DNA of 64,000 nucleotides from the NCBI GenBank assembly GCA_013399015.1, contig VWZX01005763.1:1736001-1800000 (forward strand), in the 5' to 3' direction. The notes beneath the pieces are model-generated. The model saw only the letters and a program-made list of their open reading frames with translations, was not told the DNA's origin and ran no database searches. Numbering within the stretch: position 1 is the first letter of the stretch; each line of letters begins with the position of its first letter. This DNA is from Galbula dea. Lineage: Eukaryota; Chordata; Aves; Piciformes; Galbulidae. The position numbers and the translations under genes are program-made. Below are positions 12,801-23,205 of the stretch, one piece after another.

Positions 12801-14067
12801 CAAACTATTTTTTTTCCCACCTCTCTCTTACTTCTTTTGTCAGAGAGAGGCGTGGAAGCTCTATGGGGAAGCAAAAATTTGCCTCTGTGCTTCCAGGGGT
12901 CTGGATGTCCATCTGTGTGTGTTTAGAAGGCAGGCTCAGCTGTGCAGTTCTGCGTCTGTACCACAAGAGGTCTCATGTGACCTACTGATTTTCTCTGATT
13001 TGCTTTATATAAGTTATTAGCAAAAGAGGAAAGCAATTATTTCATGTTCCATTTAATTACATTGGACAGTTAACACTAGCATCAGAGTAAGGTAAGCATA
13101 GCCCAAGTGGCAGAACATGCACAATGTGAGACAGTATCTGTTGTCAGAGATGCTTATTTGAGAGGAAAGGAGGAAACCTTTCACCAGTTTCTGTGGAAAT
13201 TTCACAAAATGAAAACGATTGAATTTAATGCTTGAAAGCAAAAAATGTATGTTCAATGCAGTTATAAGGACTCAAAAATTTTATTTAAAGTTTTCTGGGT
13301 TTTTTTGGGTAGTGGGAAGGTGATGTGAAATACTGTTGTTGGTAGTTACTGATACACATACTGCATAAGCTTTCTGTGACACTTGTAATATTTTATATGG
13401 CAATTCTGAGCTTTCCAGGCAAAGGCTGAAATTTTTTTTAAGTGGTAAAAGATTTATTTTTCATCCATTAGTTTCTGCAGTCTTTTAAGAAATACAGCTA
13501 ATGCCTTCAGGGACCATAGAGCACCATTTAGGAAAATCTACATTTGGGTGTGTTCATAATCATATTTTTCTGGTAGGAACAGGAATAACCTATTAATTTG
13601 AAGTCTGTAAGATTTCACTTATACTAAATTTATCACATACTTGTTCTTTTCAATAACAAGTTCTCAGCATGATCTCTCCCACTCACTTTTAAACCTAACC
13701 ATTTTAACAGAATATAAAATAAGTAGGACAAAATGTCTTATTTTACAAGTCTAAACAATACTGAATACAGCTAAAAATCCATTTGTGTAATGATTCCACA
13801 GCGTGATTGGAACCATGTGCACAGGTTTAAACACAGGTTTATGGTTTTGCAGGACAGAGAAATTAACTCTGGTGAATGTCTTTCTTCTCTAGTCACAGCT
13901 TAAGGCCACAAGCTAGTGATCACTATACATTCAACTGAATCCAACATCCTAGTCATTTTAACACATGGCACTTTGTCCTTCTTCTTTTGCAGCGTATTTC
14001 CAAGGTTCTAGAAGATGGAAAGCCATCTGTGGAGCAGCATTTCAAGTCTTCATCTACAGATCTGTAA
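749..14067 (+). CDS. DOCK2: DOCK2, 3' part (ten coding exons, C-terminal 405 aa)
   Basis: Dedicator of cytokinesis 2 is a haematopoietic guanine-nucleotide exchange factor for Rac that works with ELMO in lymphocyte and neutrophil migration. The exons join as 749-833, 2339-2425, 2760-2936, 4196-4279, 6644-6781, 7866-7993, 9405-9585, 11022-11142, 12558-12700 and 13993-14067, with one open frame throughout. The spliced protein shows the DHR2 end ([12 protein letters not shown], then SPLENAIETM and [18 protein letters not shown]), the helix FLGAGIKIHE, the serine-rich PRSMLRSYRQ stretch, the basic cluster SKKRTKRSSVVFADEK that in mammals binds phosphatidic acid, and the terminal STDL. These stretches match DOCK2 rather than DOCK1 or DOCK5. 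The 5' exons, including the SH3 and DHR1 regions, lie upstream of the window. No frameshift or premature stop is seen. Confidence 0.95.
2339..2425 (+). CDS. DOCK2: DOCK2 exon b (DHR2)
   Basis: This is a 29-codon, phase 0 exon with acceptor tttttttcatag and donor gtctgt. It encodes [20 protein letters not shown] followed by WFEVVSMSQ, a highly conserved DHR2 segment. It is too short to appear as a stand-alone reading frame but is unmistakable in translation. Confidence 0.94.
2760..2936 (+). CDS. DOCK2: DOCK2 exon c (DHR2 catalytic region)
   Basis: This is a 59-codon, phase 0 exon with acceptor ttgtttctttccag and donor gtaaga. It encodes STISPLENAIETM near its start and [20 protein letters not shown] near its end. 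The VDPAVMGG stretch corresponds to the part of DHR2 that in DOCK proteins carries the nucleotide-sensor valine; that assignment is from family knowledge. Confidence 0.95.
4196..4279 (+). CDS. DOCK2: DOCK2 exon d (DHR2)
   Basis: This is a 28-codon, phase 0 exon with acceptor attttttttcctaag and donor gtaagg. It begins AFFTEEYIREHPEDQEKLN and ends DLIAWQ. It continues directly from the preceding exon's FAKYEK into the DHR2 helical region. Confidence 0.95.
4386..4436. repeat. Irregular G/T tract
   Basis: This is a stretch of T runs and short G runs with no strict period (for example ggttggttggtttgggg), in a DOCK2 intron just upstream of the CR1 at 4560. It belongs to the same class as tracts at 40.7, 46.7, 50.1, 54.7 and 61.3 kb. 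Confidence 0.6.
4560..4885 (+). repeat. CR1 LINE 3' end, sense orientation
   Basis: This 5'-truncated CR1 lies in a DOCK2 intron. It shows the usual 3' UTR-region phrases: gttgcccagagaggtgg, catccctggaaacattt, gttggactagatgacc, ggtcccttccagccc, and the terminal imperfect repeat gtgattctatgattc. It is moderately diverged. Insertion is in the same sense as DOCK2 transcription and does not touch an exon. Confidence 0.88.
6644..6781 (+). CDS. DOCK2: DOCK2 exon e (end of DHR2)
   Basis: This is a 46-codon, phase 0 exon with acceptor ttcccctcttcaag and donor gtattg. It includes IPFLGAGIKIHERRVSDNLR and HDRMEECFKHLKVKVEKQYG. It closes the DHR2 domain. Confidence 0.95.
7755..7775 (-). repeat. Possible CR1 tail scrap
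   Basis: The sequence gtcacagaatcacagaatat has the repeated octamer found at the very 3' end of CR1 elements read on the minus strand. No further CR1 sequence follows, so it is either an extremely truncated insertion or chance. Confidence 0.35.
7866..7993 (+). CDS. DOCK2: DOCK2 exon f (post-DHR2 tail)
   Basis: The acceptor is ttttccaccctgtag and the donor is gttggt. The exon has 42 full codons plus two bases (AG) that join the next exon's C to make a serine. It encodes PDFDDKRVGRPRSMLRSYRQ and then a serine-rich tail. The in-frame junction with the exon at 9405 supports both boundaries. Confidence 0.94.
9405..9585 (+). CDS. DOCK2: DOCK2 exon g (polybasic cluster)
   Basis: The acceptor is ttttgctcctgcag and the chosen donor is gtatgt at 9586. 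The exon encodes FDLEVMLPKP, an acidic/proline-containing stretch, and then the basic cluster MRKSKKRTKRSSVVFADEK. In mammalian DOCK2 this cluster binds phosphatidic acid and helps recruit the protein to the leading edge. A second possible donor at 9584 (gtgtat) would break the frame, so 9585 was taken as the end. Confidence 0.92.
11022..11142 (+). CDS. DOCK2: DOCK2 exon h, followed by a GC donor
   Basis: The acceptor is atattaaacag. The exon has 40 codons plus one base, beginning LSRKQEFMSDTNLSEHVV and ending SMPTIP. No GT donor gives the right frame. The sequence AG|gcaagt at 11141-11148 is a textbook GC-AG donor and joins in frame to the exon at 12558 (G plus GA gives glycine). Confidence 0.9.
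11600..11990 (+). repeat. CR1 LINE 3' end, sense orientation
   Basis: This truncated CR1 lies in the DOCK2 intron that follows the GC donor. Recognisable phrases are tcagcctggagaagaggg, ctgaggggagatcttatt, attcaggttagatattagga, gttggacttgatgatcc, cccttccaactcagg and the terminal gattctatgctttta repeat. The old frame is broken by several changes. Confidence 0.88.
12558..12700 (+). CDS. DOCK2: DOCK2 exon i
   Basis: The acceptor is ttctgttccaag and the donor is gtaagt. Two bases complete a glycine codon and 47 codons follow, beginning LTLSVSAVAPDETIASHRL. The end KRKVNQLFKTM is the conserved basic segment near the DOCK2 C-terminus. The less conserved middle matches the lower conservation of this tail between birds and mammals. 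Confidence 0.92.
13993..14067 (+). CDS. DOCK2: DOCK2 last coding exon with stop
   Basis: The acceptor is cttcttcttttgcag. There are 24 codons and then TAA at 14065-14067. The protein ends SSSTDL, matching the STDL end expected for DOCK2. Confidence 0.94.
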   Translation, partial: RISKVLEDGKPSVEQHFKSSSTDL

Positions 14068-14795
14068 TTCATTCTGTTACAAGACCTCCTCTCAACCAAG
14101 AATAGTTATATACACATACATATCCTGGTTCAGACACTGCCTACTCCACTGGCAACGTAGATGGCTACGAGAGAATATGAACAACAATATTCACGGGCTC
14201 TGATACAGATCTGGAATAACATTTGGAGGAAATACTGTAGAATGTTCTCACCAGGATCTGGAACAGAAGTTTATTGAGCCTGTGGTTGTACAGGTCAAAA
14301 GGCATTTTGTGTTCCCTGGTAACAAAACTTGTTCCTGGGAAGAAAGATGTATTAAAAGGCCATCTGCAAAGCTTACTGTATAACGTAAGTCAGATCCTCT
14401 TCTTTTCAAAGAGCATAGAAGCTATCAGTTTGTGTAACTTGTGCAGACACACTCCAGCTATTTTTAAAGTATTGCTGGCAGTGTAGTCAAGGCAACAGAT
14501 GGCTCAGCACAAAATAGCCACTGACAATTTAATCTGTGGCTGTATTTGGATTTACAGTCCTCAGATCCCTCTGCTGCTCCCATCGTACTGCTCTGTATCT
14601 TCAGTCTTTCGAAGGGTGAAGTCCGTGACTGTGACATGATGTGCCTGAGTTACTTTCAGAACAGTGGCTGTTTTGTTGAAAGCATGTGCAAAAGTTTGTT
14701 TACACATGTACAGATTGATACTACATCAAGCAGTATGATCAACAAAAGCTGCATGATCTCCTCTTCATTAATAAAATATTAACAAATTATTGTAT
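14068..14795 (+). other. DOCK2: DOCK2 3' untranslated region
   Basis: This non-coding sequence runs from the stop codon to just past the first strong AATAAA. The end is inferred from that signal and not from transcript data. The open frames inside it have no recognisable domain. Confidence 0.6.
14770..14775 (+). terminator. DOCK2: Poly(A) signal of DOCK2
   Basis: AATAAA lies about 700 bases after the stop codon and is followed by T-rich sequence (ttattgtatttgcc) that can serve as a downstream element. It is the first canonical hexamer after the stop that has such a context. Confidence 0.6.
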
Positions 14796-17513
14796 TTGCC
14801 TTGAACCTTTCTCCCTGATACCTCTAGGTATTATCATATATAAGGTAGTATTTTCTTTCTGACAGCAAATGGAATTCTACCAGTTCAAGTCTTTTGCTTT
14901 CTGAATTGATTTTCTGTGTCTCTCTGACTCATGAGGCAGAGTTGGAAGATAATGTCTTATTGGCCTGAAGCTAGACAGCACTGCAGGTCAGCATTTTGGG
15001 GCTGGGGTTCTATAACCTGTCAGTTCTTTCTAAAGGCAAGTATGTTATCCAAATTTGTAGGAGGCAAATAGTTCATTCCCTTCACTCATCCCTTTATGTT
15101 TCAGAGACCTACCTAGGTTTATATTCATAAATAAAATATGACCATGTATAGTGTTGTGGATGGGAAAGTTTGGCTTCGTTCCCATTTGTATGGATACAGG
15201 AAAGGCAAAGAGGTTAAAACTACTGCTTGCTGAGTGGGTGAATCAGTGGAAAGACATCTTCAGTTTGTTCTAAGCCTAACTGTTCCTATAAACACTTTTT
15301 ATTTCTTCATGAATAATGTATGTAATGAATTTAGACTCTCTTTGCAAGTTGTCAGCGTGAAGCTGTTTTCTACAAAAATAATTAGCAATTGTTTTCTCTG
15401 GGAAGCCTGAAATATTTGCATTGGAACTAATACTGTGCCAAGAAATACTTCTCACTAGAATAACCATAGACAACAAAACAAAATGGGTCCAGTTTTAACA
15501 CTAACTACAGTTTCTGGCATAAATACTGATAGGCTTTTTGTTTCAGTTGCTTTTCACAGCAACTTGATACTGGAAGCACAGAGGAAGAATAAGGCTTTTC
15601 TAGAAAACAAAAAACAAACAAACAAGCTTCTCTTTAATAGAGTAGGTTATCTGTGAGTGGGAGAAAGCAAAAGGTTGAGGGTTGCATGTTTAACATCTTG
15701 CTAATCTAGGGGAAGAAAAGGGATGGTACCCGGGGTGTTCTTCAATATTATTTGCAGATGCATCAAAGAAATATATTGCAAAATAAAAGTTTAAAAGGAA
15801 AGGTTTGGTTCTACTGGAAATGAGTAAGAAAAGGATGATTTAGCAACTGCTTATTCTTTGTGAAGATACCTGTTCAAGGTTACCTGTTGCTTATTGTATC
15901 TTACAGCTATGTTTTCACATGAGAGTGGAATAAGAGTGTTAGCTTAAGCTGTTATTATGAATTACAATTGAAGTACTGTGATTCAAAATAAAAAAGTACA
16001 AAGAATGGAAAGGAGAAACCCAGAAGCAAATGCCAGGAAGGTAGTAGCAGCACAGTGTCCAGAGGACATTTGGTGTTGAGTGTTTGGCTAGGGGTTCAAG
16101 ATTCATGCTTGTATTTTGCCTACAGGTTTGGGGTTTTTTATAAGTTTAGATTCACAATTTACCAAATACCAGCAAAAATCTTAATAGGTGTCTCATATCA
16201 CAGACTATCCTCTTCTTGCCAGCCTGGTTTTGGATCTGTTTTAAGCCTGAAATCATGTAAATCTGCTCTGAGCAGAAAAGCAAAATTAACTAAGAAAAGA
16301 GAACTGCCAAGAATAGCACATACACAGAAATCAAATTTTAGGGATGTTTGGACAACAATCTGCAGCCTTTCACAAGTTAATAGAAACAGGATTACAGGCA
16401 TTTAGTTCAACTAAGCATGAAGAACAAGTGATGTCCTGGGATAATTAAGTGGAGGTATAACAATCTGGTTAGTATTTCTGTCACAAGCTGAACAGGCCTT
16501 TAGTTCATGTAGGCAACACAGAACCTGTGTTTTTTCCTGTTCTTTGAGATGAAGCATGGATGGCAGAAATTTCCTCCAGAACACGGTCTGGCTTTGGCTG
16601 CTCTCCCAGGGAATTAATAAGGAGGGGTAGCTTCACCCCATAATCTGTTTAGTCCTACTACTTCTCACCATGCAAGGCCACAAAAGCATTTCTGGGCACA
16701 ACAGAGAGTGTTTTCATGTGTTTTCTGTATTCAAGTTTGTTTCAATTCTCTCAGGCATTTCAAACAGCCTGGGCAGTAACAATCTGGCTTTCAGGACTAC
16801 ATGGCACTAAGGTAATGACTGGGTACTGTGAGTCTGTAATAAATCATTTATTTCTCAGAGAGTAGAAAGACTGCATGTGCAGCTAAGAGTTTATGGGCTG
16901 ACCTGTGGAAAGCTGTTACACTGCAACAGTGTAAGGTGCATTTAAGGTGTATGCCATGTATGCCTGTTAGCTAGATGTCTGGATTTTAGACACAGGTGCT
17001 TGAGCTTTCTCTGTTGTGGAGTGCAACACTGTTAGTGACAAGGGTCTAACTCCAGAAGAGCTGCTGTGTCAGTGCAGCATAAGGTCTGGTCACAGACAGC
17101 ACTTTAGCATTCTGCTACATCAAGTTATACTGGAATGTTCTTTAACCAGCTGGGGTGTCCTACCTGCCCATGTAGTGATACTCTCCTAGTCCATTATGAC
17201 ATAATGATTCATTTGCAGGAGGGGGGAGAGGAGGGGGAATTTAATGCTTTTAAAATTTCAATAAAAATTAGCTGATGTGAGCTATAGGAAGCTGTTCAGA
17301 GTCTAAGTCAATAAGGATCAAGTTTCTGAGCAGGAAGGAGAATTTTATTAAAGATTTTACAGACCTTAAGAACTCATTGTGTTCTTGAACCGAGAATTAA
17401 TGTGTGATAGACCTGTGTGTTTGTTGCAGGTACTGCTTGACATGGAACTTTTTATCTGTATCACATGCTGTCTGTAATCTTTTTTATTAGACAGTGGAAA
17501 TTGCAGGTGAGTA

Positions 17514-17590
17514 GAATCATAGTGGTTTGAGTTGGAGAAGACCTTAAAAATCATGTAGTTCCAACCCCCAGTGGGGGTAATGCATGCCCT
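17514..17590 (-). repeat. Short CR1 3' end, antisense
   Basis: The sequence agaatcatagtggtttgagt is followed by a ttggagaagacctta-type phrase and ccaacccc. This is the last ~75 bases of a CR1 read on the minus strand, diverged and strongly 5'-truncated. Confidence 0.75.
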
Positions 17591-17812
17591 ATTGGTTATT
17601 CTGTATGGAGTTTGCAGACACATCAAGCATCACTGGATCTCTGCTTTCATTTTCCTTGTTGGTATTGTTTGGTCTGGCTTTTGGCTTTTTCTGTAGTTCT
17701 CAGATTTGTTTCATCAAGTCCCTGACTTCCCTTTAAAGACTCATTAAGGCAGTATTCTCACTTTCTGTCTTGAGACACTACAGACTTGAATGAGAGAGAA
17801 AGGATTGGATTT

Positions 17813-17862
17813 CACAGAATCACACAGAATCACAGAATATTAGGAGTTGGAAGGGACCTTCA
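17813..17862 (-). repeat. Short CR1 3' end, antisense
   Basis: Three imperfect copies of tcacagaat precede ggagttggaagggacctt. This is the minus-strand tail of a CR1 only ~50 bases long. It lies 220 bases from another CR1 scrap, but the two tails differ, so they are probably independent insertions. Confidence 0.75.
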
Positions 17863-20800
17863 TTTCCAAAGTGCAGAATTTTAAATTAGCAATTTCCTCC
17901 TTTTCTGACCTGTTCATAGTTGATAGAAGGTCATAACAAACAAGTTGAATTAACTCAGACCAGTATGTTAAAGTACAGGCAGTACAACACTGTGTAAGTA
18001 GATTTTCCTGGATGTTTTAGTAATGCATCACATGAATGATAGCCATAGTAGTGTGGAAGACTCTGAGAGTGAAATGTGTCCAATTTCATTATGTTTAAAT
18101 TGAAGGAACTTTGTGCCATCCTGGTCTGTGAAGAGCAGAACTCCTGTAATTGACGTGGTGAACTATTCTGCTTTCTGTATGAGATTGGGCATGCAGAGGC
18201 AGTTTGCTCCCACAATCACTAATAAAAGGAAAGTGGAATGGAATAACAATAGAAGATTTTCCTTGATCTGAAGGATAAGTAGCCAGAGTGGTGGTGATGA
18301 GCCTTTAGCACCAGCTACCATATTCTACTTGGTGTTTTCAGGCATCAGCATTGGCTGATGGGCACTTCCTGACCTGAACAGGCTAAAAGTAATAAACCTG
18401 TGCTGAGCACTTGTTCACAGCTCATAGAAAAGCAGGGAATGCATGAACAGGTTAATGCTTTTGTGTCATATTACTAAAGTTACTGAAATTTCAACAACAA
18501 AATGGATTTGGAGATTTGAGTTACTCTCTCTTTAACCCATTTGATATTCATGGCTTTTGTTGTTTGGCTATTCTGCTGCTTGCTTCTTTGCAGACTCTTT
18601 AATTCAAAATGAATTGAAGGTATATGCAATTTGTCCTGCAAGAAAAGAATTTGGCATGGTGATGGGAAATTGCTGAGGAAGTCAAGTGTACTTAGATGAT
18701 TTGACTGGATCAGTTTGGATTACTAAGAGACCTCATATTCAACAGTCGATGTCTGGTAAATCACACAGTACAATCTACACCCTGAATCATAATGAGGTTT
18801 TACATTGTTTGCACTAAAGAACATAAGATTCTGCTTTGGACTAGGATAAAACTAAGTATTTTATTGTAAGTATAACTGTACAGGTTCTGAATCAAAGCTG
18901 CTCACTAATGTCAAAGTATTGCAGCAGCTGTGTCATGCCTAGCTGATTATCAAGGGATCTTTTATTTCGACTCAAGAGAGATGGAAGCATTGTTCAAATA
19001 ATGATGTAGCTGAAATGACTAAAAGCCTGTTAAGCTCCCAGGTAGGGGTGTTTACCCTCATGAGATGAGGACACTTTTAAACAAGAAAAGGTGTTTTTAA
19101 AATAGCAAGCTAGAACAGAAGAAGATGACTTTGTTATTAAACCTAGTTTCTGTTTAAGTCAAGCTGAGGTCCAGGAGTTGTTTAAAGGTATCTAGTCACA
19201 TAATTCTCCATGCTAACTTGCTCTTCCATTTTAAAGGATTTTAGCTTAACTCATTAAAAGATCAAAAGACCCTTTTTGTTCCGGATTCAGTGCAATGCTA
19301 TTTAACAGATGAAGCATTTATCCTAGTGACTGGTTCTGTATATGTCGACATCAGTGGGAATCACCTAGACCTAGGGCAGTCTGTTTAAAACAGGAGCACA
19401 GGTCGGTTCTCCAGAGTGCAGGAAAAACACAAGATCCTTCTCATGTACAAATCAAGAGAATTCAGCCAACTGAGAGCCAAATTGCCTTTTGCATCATCCC
19501 TTTCCTTAAAAGTGTTTGTGAGGAGGGAGGAAAAATAAGCAGTTTAAGCATACTTTCCCTCAATTTTTGGAGGTGGATGTACCCATCTTGTTACATAAAT
19601 GTTTGGGGTTTTTTTTTCAGGGAATGTGGAAGCCTCCATGAAAAAAGCTTGCAGCCATCTCCAATGCTGTGGATGTCTTGGAGAAGTCATTAGTATTATA
19701 GTATTTGCCTGTATTTCCCTCCTAGAACTCAGTTTCTACTTGCTCTTAGGCATTCAAAGTCCTTTGGGGAGCGAACATTGAGCAACGTTCCAGGGGCTGT
19801 CCTCAGTTGTAAGGACTTCAGCATTGGCAATATTTACTGCTATGGGGTGAGGAGAGAAGTTGTTCTTTATTGACTTGGTCTGTAATTTTCTATTCTGATT
19901 TGCTCTCATGGTGCAGTGTGTGCTAAACATTAACACTGTAAACGAATAATTGCTCTGCAAACAAACCTCAGGTGGGCCATGGATTTTATAAACTTTAAAA
20001 TGATAGGTAAATTTAATTATGGCTTAAAGTGAGGACAGGTTGATCTGATTGGATTTTGGATAGAATTACCCCTTGTCAATGTAGGGGTTTTTTTTCTCTT
20101 CCAGGATAGCAGGAAGCTCCACTGTGCCATGAGTGATTTTTTCATCTGGCTGACCCCAGCATTAGACAGTCACTGTGAGTGTCTGTGCTGTCACAAATCT
20201 CATTGCTATGTTAATGATTTTTTCATTAGTATTAGTGTGTGCTGCAGCTCCATATCCTCTGTTATGCATGTGGGTATTCAATCTGTCAGACTAATGTGAG
20301 AGGTATGAACAATCTATTATTCATAGTTAACACTCCATAGGCCTTCCCATTAACCTGACTTAGTTCATGGTTGGTGGCTGTTAATAGTGATACAATGGGT
20401 TTAAGTGGTGATTGTTTCAGAAGGCACAGGGAAGGTGGTGGGAGTCAGAAACCCCCCAGCTTTAAGGTATCTATGCCCTGATTTGGCAATCCAGTAGCCA
20501 AAAAAAGAGACTATCTAGGTGTAGTAGTAAGAATCTTATTGTAACTAGAACTCCATGTTTGCTTATACTTTTTTCTGCATAAGAAAACAGATCTGGTTAG
20601 ATTTGCTTTAGATGCAACTCTTCTAGCTCTTTTATTATACTATACAGCATGTTATGGTTGGATACCTAGATTCTATAAATACTAAGGAATGGGAAGTCTT
20701 TACTACATGACTTCAGTTGCTTTGACACACTCAGCAATGCCTAAGTAGTGCTTTGACACACTCAGTAGTACTCATGCACAATGACTGAATTTGTAGCATC

Positions 20801-23029
20801 TTTCTTAAGTGCATTTAGACTTCTTTGACAAGATGAGAAAACAGTGCTATTGGAGAGCTGTACTGGAAAATAAAACAGCAAAGGAAACATACCTAGAAGA
20901 AAGACATAAGTCTCTGAACTGACAGAATTTCTGCACAGAATTTCAAAGCAAATGAAGGATTCTGATATGAAAAAATTAAAGATGTTTACATAGAACATTG
21001 GTTATTTTTACAAATCTCAGAATTACAAATGAAGGTCTATGTAATATTGCTAAGGGGGCAGTGATCATGCCGTTATAAAAAATTTTTACTGATTGAAGTT
21101 CTCTCTGGGGCAGATGCAAACTAATTTGATACATTTTCAGAAATTGTCACTAGGTGGAGATCAGCAGTTGCAATGCTTTACCCATGTAACAGAACTCAAA
21201 CTGCTGATTTGTCTACCCAGATATCAGGAACACCAAACTGGAGCAACTGGAAGTGCAAGGATTATTAACACTGTAAATCATCCTATTCACAAGTTAGATG
21301 ATCTTGGTTTACTGCAGTGAAATCCTGGTTACCTTAAAACAACCTTAAGTTTATCTCTGACTGGGCGTGTCAATAGAGTAGTTCACTGCACTTGTACCAA
21401 TTCACTTATCAGTTTTAGTTGCTAATTAATTTTCCCCAAGTGTTTGTGTTATGATAAAAGTACCAAAGGGTGTAGAACACTGAACAAAACAAAAAAAAAA
21501 ATGGAAAAAAAAATGTAAAGAAGTTATGTTTCCTGAGAAATCCTTGGTCCTAAAATGTCTTTTCAATAAGATCTCCATTTAAATTGTGGAGTGGGAGGAG
21601 CTGATTTGTTCATACAGGCAAGTACCTTGATACTGAAGTCTAACTGGAACAGAAGTATTAGCACGGTACTGGTTTTTCTTTGTAGAAATCCTGTGGTACC
21701 TCTCATTGAAATGCACATGAATTTAAACTTTGAAGGGTTTTGGAAAGGTGAACAGATTAATTTTCTTGGTAAACACAATTGATGTTCATACAACACCTCA
21801 TTTGATTTTTAGCACCCTTTATTTCTAGAATAAACAAACAGTAGCAAGCATAGAATAATTAGTAGATAATCAAGGGAAGCTGGTTGCAGCAGTCAGGTTG
21901 TCAGAGTGTGATTGAAGTGTCTGTGCTTGTACTAATTTCCTATACTTGAGAGATGTCTTAGATTCTAGTATGAGGAGAATTTGTTGTAGAATCTCTCTGT
22001 ATGTTGGCAAGATGGTGGACAGCCTTTGCTGAAGCAGGAGTTGTGACTTTTTATTATCACAGTTCTCATGGTCAGAAAGCAAGTACTAGCCCTTATAAGG
22101 TTTTACAGTCTTCTAAAACACCAGTTATAAAGTTGCTTTAAAAATGCAGAGTGGTTTCATTCTGGAAGACTTATAAGGGCATTCTAGCATTGCAGCATTT
22201 ATGGCACAGATCCGAATGATATTGCCTTTTCCATTAATTTAATGTTCAACCTGCATTTCTAGAAATAAATAGTTCCCTTGTTTTGCAATACTGTATTTTA
22301 CATTTCCTATGCTTTTGTAATGACCTTGAGATGACATTGTTTTGCCTGCTGTGCCTTTCCTTCTGATGGTGTGTTGTATTTTGTGCATACACTGGGCAGA
22401 CAATTATTGGCATAAGACAAAGAAGCCTTTTACAAGTAATCTAGTAGGCCTCTGAGAACATAGATACTTTGTCACTATGTGAAAATATCTTCTCAATGGA
22501 TACTGAACTGTTTCTGAATTCAGTGGGTGAATTGTTTGAAATTAGGTAGGTTGCTTGGCATGCTGAGTTGTAGACAAACTCTTTTCTTTTAAAAATGTAT
22601 TTTCCCTCTGTGACCACATGAATAGCTTGTTTGAACTCTTCTTCAGCAAGGTGTTAAACTGTGACAATATGCCATGACTGAGGTTATCAACAATGTTAAC
22701 AGTGCAGCCTAAAGCTTCATATTCATTAAAAATAGATCTCTGCACCATGGGATTATCTAGCAATATGTATCATGATCTGGATCACATCTAAAGAATGTCA
22801 TTTCTGGCTAATTAGCTACAGAATATGATGCAGAGTGCTTCGTGTTTGCTACATGAGGGACAAATGATATATAGTATGTTACAAGGTCTGCCAGGATGAA
22901 GTTACTACTACAGCACTTTGAACCTGTTTGAGCTGGTAAGGTGGGTTTGCACTGTGTTGTCCTTTGCATCATGCAGGCCTCGTGCTTTTGATCTGAGTTC
23001 TCTGAAACTGTCACTGTGAAACAGCATGA

Positions 23030-23205
23030 TCACAGAATGTCAGGGCTTGGAAGGGACCTCGAAAGATCATCTAGTCCAACCCCCTTGCCACAGCAGGAAA
23101 GCCTACAGCACCCGGTGTTTCCAGGCGGTCGCCCATCCAAGTACTAACCGGGCCCGACCCTGCTTAGCTGCCGATATCAGACAAGCTCGGCCATTCTCAG
23201 GGTGC
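23030..23205 (-). mobile_element. 5S rRNA-headed, CR1-tailed retroposon (SINE-like)
   Basis: Read on the minus strand, the element begins with a nearly complete 5S rRNA copy (about 23205 down to 23099) and runs directly into a 69-base CR1-like 3' tail (23098-23030). The 5S part keeps the A-box region (agctaagcagggtcgggc) and the C-box region (gttagtacttggatggg). It lacks roughly the first ten bases and carries scattered substitutions. The 5S 3' end (ggtgctgtaggctt) joins cctgctgtggcaaggg without a gap. The tail ends attctgtga. The layout (RNA polymerase III head, LINE tail) is that of a SINE; a template-switch chimera is the alternative. No clear target-site duplication was seen. Confidence 0.85.
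23099..23205 (-). pseudogene. 5S rRNA pseudogene (head of the composite element)
   Basis: This is a minus-strand match to vertebrate 5S rRNA from about nucleotide 12 to its 3' end. It includes the strongly conserved acttggatgggcgaccgcct (one change from the usual gagaccgcct). Missing the 5' end and fused to CR1 sequence, it is not a functional rRNA gene. Confidence 0.88.

Larger units (their letters stand above)
834..13992 (+). other. DOCK2: Introns between the DOCK2 exons
   Basis: The nine introns are about 0.3 to 2.4 kb long. Most is unique AT-rich sequence with no recognisable feature. The exceptions are CR1 3' ends at 4560-4885 and 11600-11990, a G/T tract at 4386-4436, a tiny CR1-like scrap near 7755 and a 13-base A run near 6846. 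Positions 1-748 are the 3' part of the preceding intron. The longest intronic reading frame (3346-3849) has no recognisable domain and looks accidental. Confidence 0.8.
14800..23029. other. Intergenic DNA between DOCK2 and FOXI1, first part
   Basis: This is unique AT-rich sequence with no recognisable gene on either strand. All long reading frames are under 120 codons and lack known domains. It contains two CR1 pieces, at 17514-17590 and 17813-17862. Confidence 0.6.

Noticed and set aside
19599..19781. 60-codon frame after a strong pyrimidine tract, with a hydrophobic, cysteine-rich segment
   Set aside because: There is no donor or poly(A) signal in a suitable place, no upstream exon, and no recognised family.
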